This document shows positions 40,364 through 49,773 of a stretch of DNA of 63,639 bases, piece by piece. Every line of letters begins with the position of its first letter. Within the stretch, counting starts at the first letter, position 1. The notes beneath the pieces were generated by a model. That model made no database searches. It had not been told where the DNA came from and was given only the letters and a program-made list of their open reading frames with translations. A program made the translations under genes and the position numbers. Source of the stretch: Streptococcus moroccensis (GTDB taxonomy: Bacteria; Bacillota; Bacilli; Lactobacillales; Streptococcaceae). Where the stretch lies: NCBI RefSeq assembly GCF_030812835.1, contig NZ_JAUSTM010000013.1, positions 1 through 63,639 of the forward strand. The letters are read 5' to 3'.

Positions 40364-40676
40364 TTATGTGTTAGCAGCCATTTTAGTGTCCAGTTTGGTG
40401 ACTGTCTTTCCTAGATTGCTTCCCTTTTTGCTGTTAAAGAAAGTGCAACTGCCAGAAAAAATCCTCAAGTTTTTAAAATACTTACCGGTATCTATTATTT
40501 TTGCCTTGACTTTTTCGAGTTTGTTTGATGTGTCCTCAGATGGTTTTCCAAAGTTACTCCCCTTAGAAACGGTCGCAAGTCTTGTTGTGGTTTGGGTTGC
40601 CTTTCGCTATAAGAATCTTCTTTTTACAGTCGGTGTTGGAGTTGTTCTAATGGCCCTCTTAAGATTAGTGTTTTAA
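40353..40676 (+). CDS. azlD: branched-chain amino acid exporter small subunit AzlD family
   Basis: A 107-residue membrane protein with four hydrophobic segments. VTVFPRLLPFLLL and FLKYLPVSIIFALTFSSL fit the AzlD family. It overlaps azlC, so the two subunits are cotranslated. Confidence 0.9.
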   Translation: MKNSYVLAAILVSSLVTVFPRLLPFLLLKKVQLPEKILKFLKYLPVSIIFALTFSSLFDVSSDGFPKLLPLETVASLVVVWVAFRYKNLLFTVGVGVVLMALLRLVF

Positions 40677-40684
40677 CTGATTAA

Positions 40685-41041
40685 GATTCAAAAAACAGAC
40701 TTAATCACATCAAAGGTATCCAAAGAGTTTGTTCAGTAGGGTTGCGTACGACCTATCGGGACATTCATGGCACTGATTACTTTGACCAAGTGATTGAAGA
40801 ATACTATAACCTCAAAAGGTTGGAAAAAGAGGTGACTGTCCATAATCATTCATGGACAGGCTATTGTGTGGCTTTAGAAAATGGGCAAGTTATTACAGGG
40901 AGCTTCAGAGGATACGCTCATCTCTTCTCCTGCATTTTCCAAAGCCATTCCAGGGAAACGTGGTATAATAGGGTGATTCGATTTCAGGAAAATCCCCAGG
41001 AAATGGTTGCGATAAGATCACAGAAGGTGCGCAAATCTTAG
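40685..41041 (+). pseudogene. open frame without ATG, possible 5'-truncated gene remnant
   Basis: A frame open from 40685 to the stop at 41039-41041 encodes protein-like sequence such as DIHGTDYFDQVIEEYYN and HNHSWTGYCVALENGQVITG. It has no ATG; the first near-start is TTG 40742, with no good ribosome site. The mvaK1 promoter at 40961-40969 lies inside its 3' part. I do not recognise a family. It could be a decayed gene or chance. Confidence 0.3.
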
Positions 41042-41257
41042 GATTTCTATTGACTGGGAGACTGCTATCAGTCGTTAGGAAAGGATTTTTGGTTGTAAAA
41101 AGCTTTCTTGAAATAGCATATGGCTTTTTCTGCACTTCCGATTTGAGCGAATAAGAGTGAGAATGGATGGCTTCGGTAATGGTGGTTATCGTAAGGAGCC
41201 GATTTAATAAGGGTTTGAACCTTTTTTGTCCTGAACATTAGAGGAGATAAAAGAGAC
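40961..41257 (+). promoter_or_regulatory. extended -10 promoter and structured leader of the mevalonate operon
   Basis: TGGTATAAT (40961-40969) is a strong extended -10. The transcript would carry a leader of about 280 nt before mvaK1, with successive stems GACTG/CAGTC (41052-41073), AAAAAGC/GCTTTTT (41097-41129), GGCT-T-CGGTAA/TTATCG...AGCC (41169-41200), and AAGGGT/ACCTTT plus T-run (41209-41227) as a possible attenuator. No T-box or known riboswitch core is visible. Confidence 0.5.
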
Positions 41258-42217
41258 ATGGCAAAGACAGCACAAGGACGTGCCAGTGGCAAGATTATAC
41301 TGATGGGAGAGCATTCGGTGGTTTATGGGAAACCAGCGATTGCCCTGCCTTTTGAGGCGGTTGAAGTATTGACAACCGTTACAGAAGGAGAAGGAGACTT
41401 AACGGTTAACTGCGCCTTTTATGACGGTTTGGTTCATGAGATGCCCAAGGTCTATGAAAGCTTAAAACATGCTATTCGGTTTTCTCTCTATCGCCTAGGC
41501 GTATCGCAAAACCCCGCTATAAAAATCGAGATAACCTCAACCATTCCTGCAGAGCGGGGAATGGGGTCGAGTGCTGCTGTAGCTGTATCAGTCGCTAGAG
41601 CTCTATTTGCGTCCTATGAAAAAGAACTGACCGAGAGCGAACTTTGGGATATTGCCCAATCCTCAGAAAAAATTGCTCACGGGAACCCTTCTGGCGTCGA
41701 TGTTACCACTATCAGTCGGGAGCAGTCGGTCTACTTTGTCAAAGGACAGCCGATTGAAATCTTAGATGTCGATTTGCCAGGTTATCTAGTGGTGGCCGAT
41801 ACCGGGCATATTGGGCATACCCTTGAAGCCGTCCAACATGTGGCGGACTGGATAGACATAGAAAATCAGGGTGGTGCGGACCTTTATTTTAGCCCGCAAG
41901 GGCATATTGAGATTTTGGGCGAGCTTGTTGCCGCTAGCAAGGAAGCCTTACTAGATCGAGATATCAATCGCTTAGGAAAGCTGATGAATCGTGCCCAAGG
42001 GTATCTTTATGACCTTGGCGTTTCGGATGCCTCTTTAGAGCATTTAGTGCAAACAGCCAGAGAAGCAGGAGCTCTTGGAGCAAAATTAACAGGTGGTGGC
42101 CGTGGTGGTTGTATGATTGCTCTAGCCTCATCAGCCGATCAGGCTCACTCTATCGCCCAAGCTCTCGAACAAGAAGGTGCTAGTCAAACCTGGATTCAGT
42201 CCCTAGCAAAAGTCTAG
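41258..42217 (+). CDS. mvaK1: mevalonate kinase
   Basis: A 319-residue GHMP kinase phosphorylating mevalonate, first step of this cluster. GKIILMGEHSVVYGKPAIAL (about 8-27), the ATP loop IPAERGMGSSAAVAVS (about 94-109) and the C-terminal KLTGGGRGGCMIAL are all present. AGAGGAG is 14-20 nt before ATG. First gene of a tight operon with mvaD, mvaK2 and fni. HMG-CoA synthase and reductase are not in the window. Confidence 0.95.
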   Translation: MAKTAQGRASGKIILMGEHSVVYGKPAIALPFEAVEVLTTVTEGEGDLTVNCAFYDGLVHEMPKVYESLKHAIRFSLYRLGVSQNPAIKIEITSTIPAERGMGSSAAVAVSVARALFASYEKELTESELWDIAQSSEKIAHGNPSGVDVTTISREQSVYFVKGQPIEILDVDLPGYLVVADTGHIGHTLEAVQHVADWIDIENQGGADLYFSPQGHIEILGELVAASKEALLDRDINRLGKLMNRAQGYLYDLGVSDASLEHLVQTAREAGALGAKLTGGGRGGCMIALASSADQAHSIAQALEQEGASQTWIQSLAKV

Positions 42218-42251
42218 CTTCTCACTAATCTGAAACTGATAAGGAGATAAG

Positions 42252-43271
42252 ATGACAGCCATAGGACGGGCGCGTGCCCATACCAATATTGCCTTGATTA
42301 AATACTGGGGAAAGAGGGATAAGGCCCTCTTTTTACCCATGAACAGCTCCCTTTCCCTGACCTTAGATGCTTTTTATACGGACACTCAAGTGATTTTTGA
42401 TGAGGCCTTAACAGAGGATCAGTTTGTCCTCAATGGGCAAAATCAAACGGATTCTGAAGTGATCAAAATTAGCCAATTTCTAGACCTTTTTCGCAGGGCA
42501 TTCAAGGAAACGCGTAGGGCCCAAGTTCTATCTTATAACTTTGTACCTACTGCAGCAGGTCTAGCCTCGTCAGCGTCAGCCTTTGCGGCCCTAGCTATGG
42601 CGGTCAATCAGGCCTTAGGCCTTGGCTTAGACCGAGAAACCTTGTCGACTTATGCGAGGCGAGGGTCAGGATCTAGCACTCGTTCCCTTTTTGGAGGGTT
42701 TGTCGAATGGGATATGGGGACGACATCAGAAAACTCAGTTGCACAACCCGTAGATGATGCCGATTGGGATGTGGGGATGATTGTTATTGCTATCAATACC
42801 TCCAAAAAAACAGTCTCAAGTCGAATAGGTATGGATCATACAGTTTCTACATCGCCTTTTTATGAGGCATGGAAAGAAAGTGCCAAACATGACTTAGTAG
42901 CGATCAAAGAGGCTATTCTAGCTCGTGATTTTCAGACCGTGGGCCAGATAACTGAACACAACGGTATGAAAATGCATGCGACAACCTTATCTGCCAACCC
43001 ACCGTTTACCTATTTTGAACCAGAAACCTTGCGTGTACAGAATCTCGTGAGGCAAATTCGTGAGGTTACAGGGCTTTCAGCTTATATGACCATGGATGCT
43101 GGTCCCAATGTGAAAGTGTTGTGCCGAGCCTCTGAAATGGAGCGTTTGGTTGCTGAATTGGCTAAGGACTTCCCTAACGACAAAATCATTACCAGCCTTC
43201 CTGGTCAGGCAGCTTACTGCTTGACAGAAGAAGAGTGGCGGGAAAGCGAGAGGCGTTTTTATGACGACTAA
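42252..43271 (+). CDS. mvaD: diphosphomevalonate decarboxylase
   Basis: A 339-residue GHMP-family decarboxylase giving isopentenyl diphosphate. The N-terminal AHTNIALIKYWGKRD, the ATP loop TAAGLASSASAFAALA and GSGSSTRSLFGGFVEW with the catalytic region, and TMDAGPNVKVL near the C-terminus identify it. It lies 34 nt after mvaK1 and overlaps mvaK2 by 11 nt. Confidence 0.95.
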   Translation: MTAIGRARAHTNIALIKYWGKRDKALFLPMNSSLSLTLDAFYTDTQVIFDEALTEDQFVLNGQNQTDSEVIKISQFLDLFRRAFKETRRAQVLSYNFVPTAAGLASSASAFAALAMAVNQALGLGLDRETLSTYARRGSGSSTRSLFGGFVEWDMGTTSENSVAQPVDDADWDVGMIVIAINTSKKTVSSRIGMDHTVSTSPFYEAWKESAKHDLVAIKEAILARDFQTVGQITEHNGMKMHATTLSANPPFTYFEPETLRVQNLVRQIREVTGLSAYMTMDAGPNVKVLCRASEMERLVAELAKDFPNDKIITSLPGQAAYCLTEEEWRESERRFYDD

Positions 43272-44358
43272 AGATAAGGTAAGGGTCCAGGTTCCCGGTA
43301 AACTCTTTATTGCAGGTGAGTATGGCGTCGTTGAGGGAGCGCCAGCCATCATAGCTGCAGTTGATAAGTATTTAACGGTTACTGTCGTGGTAGCGAGTAC
43401 TGACCAAGGGAGTCTGCAGTCCTCCCAAGATCCCAACCTAACCTTGGCCTGGACCCGTTCTTCGGGCAAGATTCAGTTTCAGGAGCACCACCCCTATACC
43501 CTAGTTGCTAGAGCTATGCAGATGGCTGAAGACTACATCAGCAGTCAAGGGACTGTCGTAGAAGATTATTATAGCCTCAAAATTACTAGCCATCTAGATG
43601 ATACCAGTACAGGTCAAAAATATGGTTTGGGCTCTAGTGGCGCGGTGACTGTAGCTGTTTTACGGGGCATCCTTGAATATTACCACTGCCCAGTACCAGC
43701 CTTAACCCTCTATAAGCTTGCAGCCCTTACTCATACGAGACTCAGAATGAGAGGCTCCATGGGCGATCTGGCAGCTTCAAGTTTTGGAGGACTCATTGCC
43801 TACCAACGACCAGATCGAGACTGGTTGTTAGGAAGAATGGCAGAGCAGTCTATCTTGCCTCTTATCGACCAAGTTTGGCCGAATCTACGGATTGAGCGTT
43901 TGCCTTTGCCCCAATCTCTCAAACTCTTAGCCGGCTGGACCAAAACCCCAGCCTCTACAGAACGTTTAGTGGGGCAAATGCAAGGAGGCCTCTCAGAAGA
44001 ACAGGTCGATCAGCTTCATCAGGCTTTCCTAGCTGATAGCCACTCCTGCGTCGATGGCTTGATTTCTGCGTTTTTCCAAGGAAAGACCAAGGCTATTTTA
44101 GCTGGCATACGTCAAAATCGTGAGCTTCTTTTGGCTTACACCAAGCAACGCGGGATTCTCCTTGAGACTCCTCTATTGGAGACGCTCATTGCTATTGCAG
44201 AGGGAGCAGGTGCAGCCAGTAAAACCTCTGGTGCAGGTGGAGGAGACTGTGGGATTAGCTTAGTTGAAACAGCAGAGCAGGCCTTAGAAATCACCACTAA
44301 TTGGGAACGAGCAGGTATTTTACCGCTTGACCTCTCCCTTGCACCCATTACGGACTAA
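43261..44358 (+). CDS. mvaK2: phosphomevalonate kinase
   Basis: A 365-residue GHMP kinase making diphosphomevalonate. VQVPGKLFIAGEYGVVEGAPA, KYGLGSSGAVTVAVL (ATP loop) and SGAGGGDCGIS are the three GHMP motifs in the phosphomevalonate kinase style. Overlaps mvaD by 11 nt and precedes fni by 12 nt. Confidence 0.95.
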   Translation: MTTKDKVRVQVPGKLFIAGEYGVVEGAPAIIAAVDKYLTVTVVVASTDQGSLQSSQDPNLTLAWTRSSGKIQFQEHHPYTLVARAMQMAEDYISSQGTVVEDYYSLKITSHLDDTSTGQKYGLGSSGAVTVAVLRGILEYYHCPVPALTLYKLAALTHTRLRMRGSMGDLAASSFGGLIAYQRPDRDWLLGRMAEQSILPLIDQVWPNLRIERLPLPQSLKLLAGWTKTPASTERLVGQMQGGLSEEQVDQLHQAFLADSHSCVDGLISAFFQGKTKAILAGIRQNRELLLAYTKQRGILLETPLLETLIAIAEGAGAASKTSGAGGGDCGISLVETAEQALEITTNWERAGILPLDLSLAPITD

Positions 44359-44370
44359 AAAGGAACCTTT

Positions 44371-45450
44371 ATGACCCAGCAAACGAACCGCAAGGACCAG
44401 CACGTTGGCCTTGCTAACCAACAATACCAGACTACATCTGGACCTGATCTGGAAGCTATTCGCTTTGTCCACCACGCTTTTGCAGAGTTAGATGTGGCTG
44501 ACGTTTCGGCTGACAGCCAAGTAGCAGGGCTTGATTTTTCAACCCCTTTCTTCATCAATGCTATCACAGGAGGCAGTCCTCAAACCACCAAGATTAACCA
44601 ACGCTTAGCGGTACTTGCTCGGGAGACAGGCCTAGCGCTGGCCACAGGCTCCGTCAGCATTGCCATGAAAGATCCCGAGGCAGCAGCATCCTTTAAAATT
44701 ATCCGGCAGGAAAACCCCGACGGCTTAGTTTTCGCTAATCTTGGGGCCCACCATGGCCTTGAAAATGCCAAGCGGGCGGTTGATTTGTTAGAAGCCGATT
44801 CCCTTCAAATCCATGTCAATGTCCCTCAGGAAATCGTGATGCCAGAAGGGGAGCGTGCCTTTCGAGGCTGGCTAGATAATGTGGAAACTATTGTAGCCAA
44901 TCTAGCTGTCCCTGTCATTGTCAAGGAGGTCGGCTTTGGCATGAGTAGAGAAACCATCGCTGACCTCTATCAGCGTGGGGTGCAGGTAGTGGATATCTCC
45001 GGTCGCGGTGGCACTAACTTTGCCCGTATCGAAAATGCGCGCAGGCGGAACGCTAAATATGATTTTTTAGAAGATTGGGGGCTAACGACTGTAGAGAGCT
45101 TGCTAGAAGTAATGAGTTTGCCAGCGGACAAGCGTCCACAAATGATTGCCTCTGGCGGGGTACATCATGCCCTCGATGTCGTTAAATGTCTGGCCCTCGG
45201 GGCAGACTTGGTTGGTCTTTCAGGTCAAGCCCTTCAGTGGGTGCGCCAGCCAGATAGTCTGGATACAGCTATCGAGACAGTTAAGGCTATGCAGGACCAA
45301 GTTCGTGAACTCATGACCATCTTAGGCGCCAAAAGAATTGCCGATTTGCGCCAGACCGATCTGGTCTTGCCAGCTAGCGCATACCACTGGGCCCAAGCCC
45401 GTGGTATTGACGCGACGGCTTATGGACAGCGGTCTCGCAAGTCATTTTAA
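44371..45450 (+). CDS. fni: type 2 isopentenyl-diphosphate delta-isomerase
   Basis: A 359-residue FMN-dependent isomerase interconverting IPP and DMAPP. NRKDQHVGLA at the start, FFINAITGGS, LATGSVSIAMK, HVNVPQEIVMPEG, IVKEVGFGMS, the phosphate loop DISGRGGTNFA and ASGGVHHALDVVKCLALGAD all match the type 2 family. It closes the pathway to five-carbon units. Confidence 0.95.
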   Translation: MTQQTNRKDQHVGLANQQYQTTSGPDLEAIRFVHHAFAELDVADVSADSQVAGLDFSTPFFINAITGGSPQTTKINQRLAVLARETGLALATGSVSIAMKDPEAAASFKIIRQENPDGLVFANLGAHHGLENAKRAVDLLEADSLQIHVNVPQEIVMPEGERAFRGWLDNVETIVANLAVPVIVKEVGFGMSRETIADLYQRGVQVVDISGRGGTNFARIENARRRNAKYDFLEDWGLTTVESLLEVMSLPADKRPQMIASGGVHHALDVVKCLALGADLVGLSGQALQWVRQPDSLDTAIETVKAMQDQVRELMTILGAKRIADLRQTDLVLPASAYHWAQARGIDATAYGQRSRKSF

Positions 45451-45458
45451 GAAAAACG

Positions 45459-45485
45459 ACACTCGATTTCGGTCGAGTGTTTTTG
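45459..45485 (+). terminator. terminator of the mevalonate operon
   Basis: ACACTCGA-TTTCGG-TCGAGTGT, an 8-bp stem followed by TTTT. Confidence 0.88.
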
Positions 45486-45612
45486 GTCGCCTAGGATTTT
45501 TTACAGAAAGTCAATTGTTCCGAAAAACAGAACGCTTCCCTGTTTTAACTTGCAAAAGAATTCTTTTTCCTCTAAAATAAGGAAAAATAGATTTGGTCAC
45601 AGGAGGTCAGGT

Positions 45613-45879
45613 ATGAAGGCGATTGTAACAGTTGTTGGTAAAGATAATACAGGTATTGTAGCGGGGGTAGCGAACAAACTGGCTACACTGAATATCAATA
45701 TTGATGATATTTCGCAAACAGTACTAGATGGGTACTTCACCATGATGGCTATGGTGTCGACGGATGAGAAGGTTGATTTTACAGTGGTTCGTCAAGATTT
45801 AGAGGCATTTGGCCAAGAGCTCAATGTCAAAATCAATATTCAAAGCACTGCCATCTTTGACGCTATGCACAATTTGTAA
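45613..45879 (+). CDS. ACT domain protein (UPF0237)
   Basis: An 88-residue single ACT domain, MKAIVTVVGKDNTGIVAGVANKLA..., of the GcvR-like UPF0237 family, probably sensing an amino acid or related ligand. ACAGGAGG lies 7-10 nt before ATG 45613; a longer in-frame start would begin before the ribosome site. It is 11 nt before the PFL-family gene, a pairing conserved in streptococci and many other Firmicutes. Confidence 0.92.
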   Translation: MKAIVTVVGKDNTGIVAGVANKLATLNINIDDISQTVLDGYFTMMAMVSTDEKVDFTVVRQDLEAFGQELNVKINIQSTAIFDAMHNL

Positions 45880-45890
45880 GGAGCTGACCT

Positions 45891-47228
45891 ATGGATATTA
45901 GACAAGTCACAGAAACGATCGCCATGATCGAGGAGCAGCACTTTGATATACGGACCATCACCATGGGAATTTCTCTCTTGGACTGTATTGATGCGGATAT
46001 CGACAAGGCAGCTGAGAAAATTTACCACAAAATAACGACCAAGGCAGCTAATCTGGTCTCTGTTGGCGATGCCATTGCAGCAGAACTTGGGATTCCTATC
46101 GTCAACAAGCGCGTGTCGGTCACCCCGATTGCCATCATTGGGGCGGCAACGGATGCGACGGATTACCTGCCTCTAGCCAAGGCTTTAGACCGGGCGGCTA
46201 AGACCATCGGCGTTGACTTTATCGGTGGTTTTTCAGCCCTAGCGCAAAAAGGCTATCAAAAGGGCGATGACATCCTCATTAATTCCATTCCTCGTGCCCT
46301 GGCAGAGACGGACAAGGTCTGTGCTTCAGTCAATATCGGTTCCACCAAAACAGGCATTAACATGACAGCGGTTCGTGATATGGGCCGTATCATTAAGGAA
46401 ACGGCGGAAGCCTCAGACATGGGCGCGGCTAAGCTGGTGGTCTTTGCCAATGCCGTAGAAGACAATCCTTTCATGGCTGGAGCCTTTCACGGTGTCGGCG
46501 AGGCAGATGTGGTCATCAATGTCGGGGTGTCAGGTCCAGGTGTTGTCAAGCGGGCTCTTGAAAAAGTTAAGGGTGAGAGCTTTGATGTGGTTGCCGAGAC
46601 CGTTAAAAAGACAGCCTTCAAGATTACCCGCATCGGTCAACTGGTCGGGACTATGGCTAGCGAGCGTCTCGGGGTTAAGTTTGGGATTGTTGACCTGTCA
46701 CTAGCGCCAACACCGGCAGTTGGAGACTCCGTTGCTCGTGTTCTTGAGGAGATGGGGCTTGAGATGGTCGGGACCCATGGCACAACAGCAGCCCTAGCGC
46801 TCTTGAATGATGCTGTTAAAAAGGGTGGCGTTATGGCTTGTAACCAGGTCGGTGGCCTCTCCGGTGCCTTTATCCCGGTTTCAGAAGACGAGGGCATGAT
46901 TGCTGCTGTTCAGGCAGGGTCACTCAATCTGGAAAAATTAGAAGCCATGACAGCCATTTGTTCGGTGGGGCTAGACATGATTGCTATTCCAGCAGACACG
47001 CCTTACGAGACCATTGCTGCCATGATTGCTGACGAAGCAGCCATCGGCGTCATCAACCAAAAGACAACAGCTGTCCGCATTATTCCAAAAGGAAAAGAAG
47101 GTGACATGATTGAATTTGGCGGTCTGTTAGGAACAGCGCCTGTCATGCGGGTTAACGGTGCGTCCTCTGCTGATTTTATCAATCGCGGAGGCCAAATTCC
47201 TGCGCCCATTCACAGTTTCAAGAATTAA
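45891..47228 (+). CDS. PFL family protein (UPF0210, DUF711)
   Basis: A 445-residue protein of the UPF0210/DUF711 family, structurally related to pyruvate formate-lyase but without its glycyl-radical activity being shown. [39 protein letters not shown] and [18 protein letters not shown] are typical. GTAAGGAG precedes ATG. The neighbouring ACT protein may regulate it. Function unknown. Confidence 0.92.
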   Translation: MDIRQVTETIAMIEEQHFDIRTITMGISLLDCIDADIDKAAEKIYHKITTKAANLVSVGDAIAAELGIPIVNKRVSVTPIAIIGAATDATDYLPLAKALDRAAKTIGVDFIGGFSALAQKGYQKGDDILINSIPRALAETDKVCASVNIGSTKTGINMTAVRDMGRIIKETAEASDMGAAKLVVFANAVEDNPFMAGAFHGVGEADVVINVGVSGPGVVKRALEKVKGESFDVVAETVKKTAFKITRIGQLVGTMASERLGVKFGIVDLSLAPTPAVGDSVARVLEEMGLEMVGTHGTTAALALLNDAVKKGGVMACNQVGGLSGAFIPVSEDEGMIAAVQAGSLNLEKLEAMTAICSVGLDMIAIPADTPYETIAAMIADEAAIGVINQKTTAVRIIPKGKEGDMIEFGGLLGTAPVMRVNGASSADFINRGGQIPAPIHSFKN

Positions 47229-47300
47229 TATTATTGGTTTAGAATGGATGCCTAGCATCTGTTTTAAGCCTTTTTTGTCCAATTTAAGAAAGGGGATAAA

Positions 47301-47903
47301 ATGTTACTTGGGTTACAGGGCGGAATGGCAGTTGGGAAAACATCTGTTATTCAGTACCTTTACGACTATTCTCCAATCATTCGAGGGGTCGCTGAGGATA
47401 ATCGTGAGGTGATTGAACGGTTAAATCGTCAGCAATTGGATAAAACTGTTTATGAAGATTATCTTGAAATCCAGCGGTATTGGATAGCTCATGAGATTAA
47501 ACGTTTTCGTCAGATACAGGATTATCCCTATCATCTCATTGATTGGGGTGCAGAGGAGATCGCTTTTTACACCCTGCATTACCCGAGGTCTATAGGAAAG
47601 GACTGGGATATCGAGCAGGCTTTGGCACCAGAGCTAGCAGCCTTAAAGGCTTGTTATCCGGAACGGGTCCTCTATTTGGAAGCAAAACCTGAAACCCTTC
47701 TTGCTAGAAAGGCTGGAGACGTGACAAGGGAGCGGAGCTTTTTCGAACACTACACGACTAAACTCCTTCCTTATAAAAAAGAATGGCTGATGACGCAATT
47801 GCCTGTCGATGTCTTGGTGGTAGATAACTTGTCAAAAGAACACGTAGGACAATTGGTCGTCAAGTGGGCAGAACATCATTTTGAGATAGAAAGTAGTTCT
47901 TGA
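47301..47903 (+). CDS. P-loop nucleotide-binding protein, kinase-like
   Basis: A 200-residue protein with Walker A GGMAVGKTS (about 7-15) and a mobile-lid-like RKAGDVTRERSFFEHY (about 136-151). IDWGAEEIAFY at about 80-90 resembles the DE/ERS substrate region of deoxynucleoside and thymidylate-type kinases. This suggests a small-molecule kinase; the substrate is unknown. AGAAAGGGG precedes ATG. No close family name comes to mind. Confidence 0.7.
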   Translation: MLLGLQGGMAVGKTSVIQYLYDYSPIIRGVAEDNREVIERLNRQQLDKTVYEDYLEIQRYWIAHEIKRFRQIQDYPYHLIDWGAEEIAFYTLHYPRSIGKDWDIEQALAPELAALKACYPERVLYLEAKPETLLARKAGDVTRERSFFEHYTTKLLPYKKEWLMTQLPVDVLVVDNLSKEHVGQLVVKWAEHHFEIESSS

Positions 47904-47967
47904 AATCAAAACAAGTGTTCCCTGTTTATGGTATAATGGAAGAAATAGCGAGCTAAGGAGAATGGAC

Positions 47968-48660
47968 ATGACAAAGACAACCTTATATATTGCCCGTCAC
48001 GGGAAAACCATGTTTAATACGATTGGCCGAGCGCAAGGGTGGAGCGATACCCCTTTGACAGTGGTTGGTGAGCGTGGTATTAAAGAATTGGGAGTAGGTT
48101 TGAAACAGTTTGACCTGACTTTTAATGAAGCTTTTTCCAGCGATTCAGGACGGACAATTCAGACCATGGAAATCTTGCTCAACGAGCTTGGCCAGATCGA
48201 TATTCCTTACACTCGGGACAAACGGATCCGTGAGTGGTGTTTTGGGAGTTTGGATGGTGGCTATGATGCTGAGCTGTTCATGGGGGTTCTGCCACGGATT
48301 TATGGGACTGAAACTGAATTTCGTAATTTAACCTACGAAGAGATGGCAAATGGCATCATGGAAGCTGATACTGCAGGGTGGGCGCAACCTTGGGATGTTA
48401 TCAAAGAGCGTATCCTCTCTGGTTTTACAGACATTGCTCAAAAAATTGAAGCCCAAGGTGGAGGGAATGCTCTCGTGGTTTGTCACGGAATGACCATCAG
48501 TACCTTGGTTTACCTCATTAATCCTGACATTCCTAAACAAAGTCTTGATAACGGTTCTGTGACCGTTCTGACCTACGAAAATGGACAGTTTACAGTCGAT
48601 ATCGTAGGCGATATGTCCTATCGTGCTCATGGGGCAGAGGTGCTTGATGGAAGAGTTTGA
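47968..48660 (+). CDS. histidine phosphatase (phosphoglycerate mutase-like)
   Basis: A 230-residue phosphatase of the histidine acid phosphatase/PGM superfamily. The catalytic RHGKTMFN, the mid-region SDSGRTIQTME, and the second His in VVCHGMTIS are present. True phosphoglycerate mutase activity is unlikely for this branch; a broad phosphatase is more likely. ATG 47968 is 7 nt from AAGGAG, whereas the ATG at 47962 is too close. Confidence 0.9.
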   Translation: MTKTTLYIARHGKTMFNTIGRAQGWSDTPLTVVGERGIKELGVGLKQFDLTFNEAFSSDSGRTIQTMEILLNELGQIDIPYTRDKRIREWCFGSLDGGYDAELFMGVLPRIYGTETEFRNLTYEEMANGIMEADTAGWAQPWDVIKERILSGFTDIAQKIEAQGGGNALVVCHGMTISTLVYLINPDIPKQSLDNGSVTVLTYENGQFTVDIVGDMSYRAHGAEVLDGRV

Positions 48661-49618
48661 TATGCTAGAACCTGTTCTAGAGGACACTGTTAGCGAGGAT
48701 GGTGGGACAGAAGAGGATGAGCAGGCTACGCTGAGCGAATCAGACACACCTGATAAACCGATTAGCCTGTTTACGATTTTTGTGGGATTATTGCTGGCCT
48801 TGGCCGCCTTTATTGGGATTATTTTTGTACAAGAGTTTAGCAACCCGCAATTGAGTCGAGCAAAAGAACCATTGGCTCAGGCGACGACGGATACAAAATT
48901 GCTGACCTCCTTACAATCCGCTCAAGATTTGCCCGATCTGTCTCTCGACAGCTGGGATTTAGTCTTAGTTGGACCGAACTATGTAGCAGAGGAAATGAAT
49001 CCTGAACTTAGTGAGGTATCGGGTGTTCTGGTGGATAGCCGAATCGCAGAAGCGACCGCTAATTTCTTAGCGGCAGCCCAGACGGTTGATCCAAACGTAC
49101 ATCTTATTTTAGGCTATCGCAGTCTAGCAGATCAATCGGGTCTTTATGAGACCTTCATTGCTCAAGAAATGGAAGCACAAGGAATTACACGAGAGGGAGC
49201 TATATCTTTTGTGGATGCCTATTTCCAAGCGCCAGGAACCAGCGAACACATGACAGGTTTAGCGATTGATATGTCAACGGTGGATTATGTGAATCTCATG
49301 GATCCAGCCATTACAGCACAGTTAGCAGCGATGGCTCCTGATTACGGTTTTGTTTTACGCTATAAGGAAAGCTACCAGGCTCAGACAGGGGTTGCGGCAG
49401 AGGATTGGCATTTCCGCTATGTCGGTGTGGAGGCGGCCCGTTACATGACAGATTATGACATGCCTCTAGAAACCTTCTTAACCCGGATCGCCGCTGCCAC
49501 AGGCACTGTCTTGGAATCCCGTCCATCGAGCAGTGCAGTGACGGATCAGGCAGACGTTATCGAAGCCGAAGAACAAATGGATGAAACTACTCCAGAAATG
49601 ACGGAGATCACGGAGTGA
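48647..49618 (+). CDS. membrane-anchored VanY-type D,D- or L,D-carboxypeptidase
   Basis: A 323-residue cell-wall enzyme. An acidic cytosolic N-terminus (1-38), one TM helix (about 41-61), then a peptidase M15B domain: SEHMTGLAIDMS with zinc ligands H201 and D208, and EDWHFRYVG with E252 and H255. It trims peptidoglycan stem peptides outside the cell; the closest streptococcal relative is LdcB/DacB, an L,D-carboxypeptidase. The last 45 residues are acidic and not part of the family. Starts inside the preceding gene (14-nt overlap). Confidence 0.88.
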   Translation: MEEFDMLEPVLEDTVSEDGGTEEDEQATLSESDTPDKPISLFTIFVGLLLALAAFIGIIFVQEFSNPQLSRAKEPLAQATTDTKLLTSLQSAQDLPDLSLDSWDLVLVGPNYVAEEMNPELSEVSGVLVDSRIAEATANFLAAAQTVDPNVHLILGYRSLADQSGLYETFIAQEMEAQGITREGAISFVDAYFQAPGTSEHMTGLAIDMSTVDYVNLMDPAITAQLAAMAPDYGFVLRYKESYQAQTGVAAEDWHFRYVGVEAARYMTDYDMPLETFLTRIAAATGTVLESRPSSSAVTDQADVIEAEEQMDETTPEMTEITE

Positions 49619-49652
49619 ACTGCATTGTTGTCAGTACTAGAACACATCTAAG

Positions 49653-49675
49653 GAGAGCCCTGTGCCTCTCTTTTT
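49653..49675 (+). terminator. terminator after the carboxypeptidase gene
   Basis: GAGAG-CCCTGTGC-CTCTC followed by five T. A short stem, but well placed. Downstream, ATAGG-N5-CCTAT (49702-49716) is a small dyad upstream of the mmuP -10 TATCAT (about 49740); its regulator is unknown. Confidence 0.65.
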
Positions 49676-49773
49676 CATATAAAAAAGTAAGGGGTACCAT
49701 CATAGGAAAAACCTATTATCCAAGCTCTTAAAATTATGGTATCATAAGATATTCTATTTTTTTAGGGGGAGTT

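Noticed and set aside
40961..41257. T-box or metabolite riboswitch before mvaK1
   Set aside because: There is no AGGGTGG T-box core or specifier loop and none of the common riboswitch cores that I can recognise.
41068..41292. 74-codon minus-strand frame across the mvaK1 leader
   Set aside because: It starts inside mvaK1, overlaps the structured leader and shows no family or ribosome site.
45338..45580. 80-codon plus-strand frame over the fni end
   Set aside because: It overlaps fni in another frame, crosses the operon terminator and has no ribosome site.
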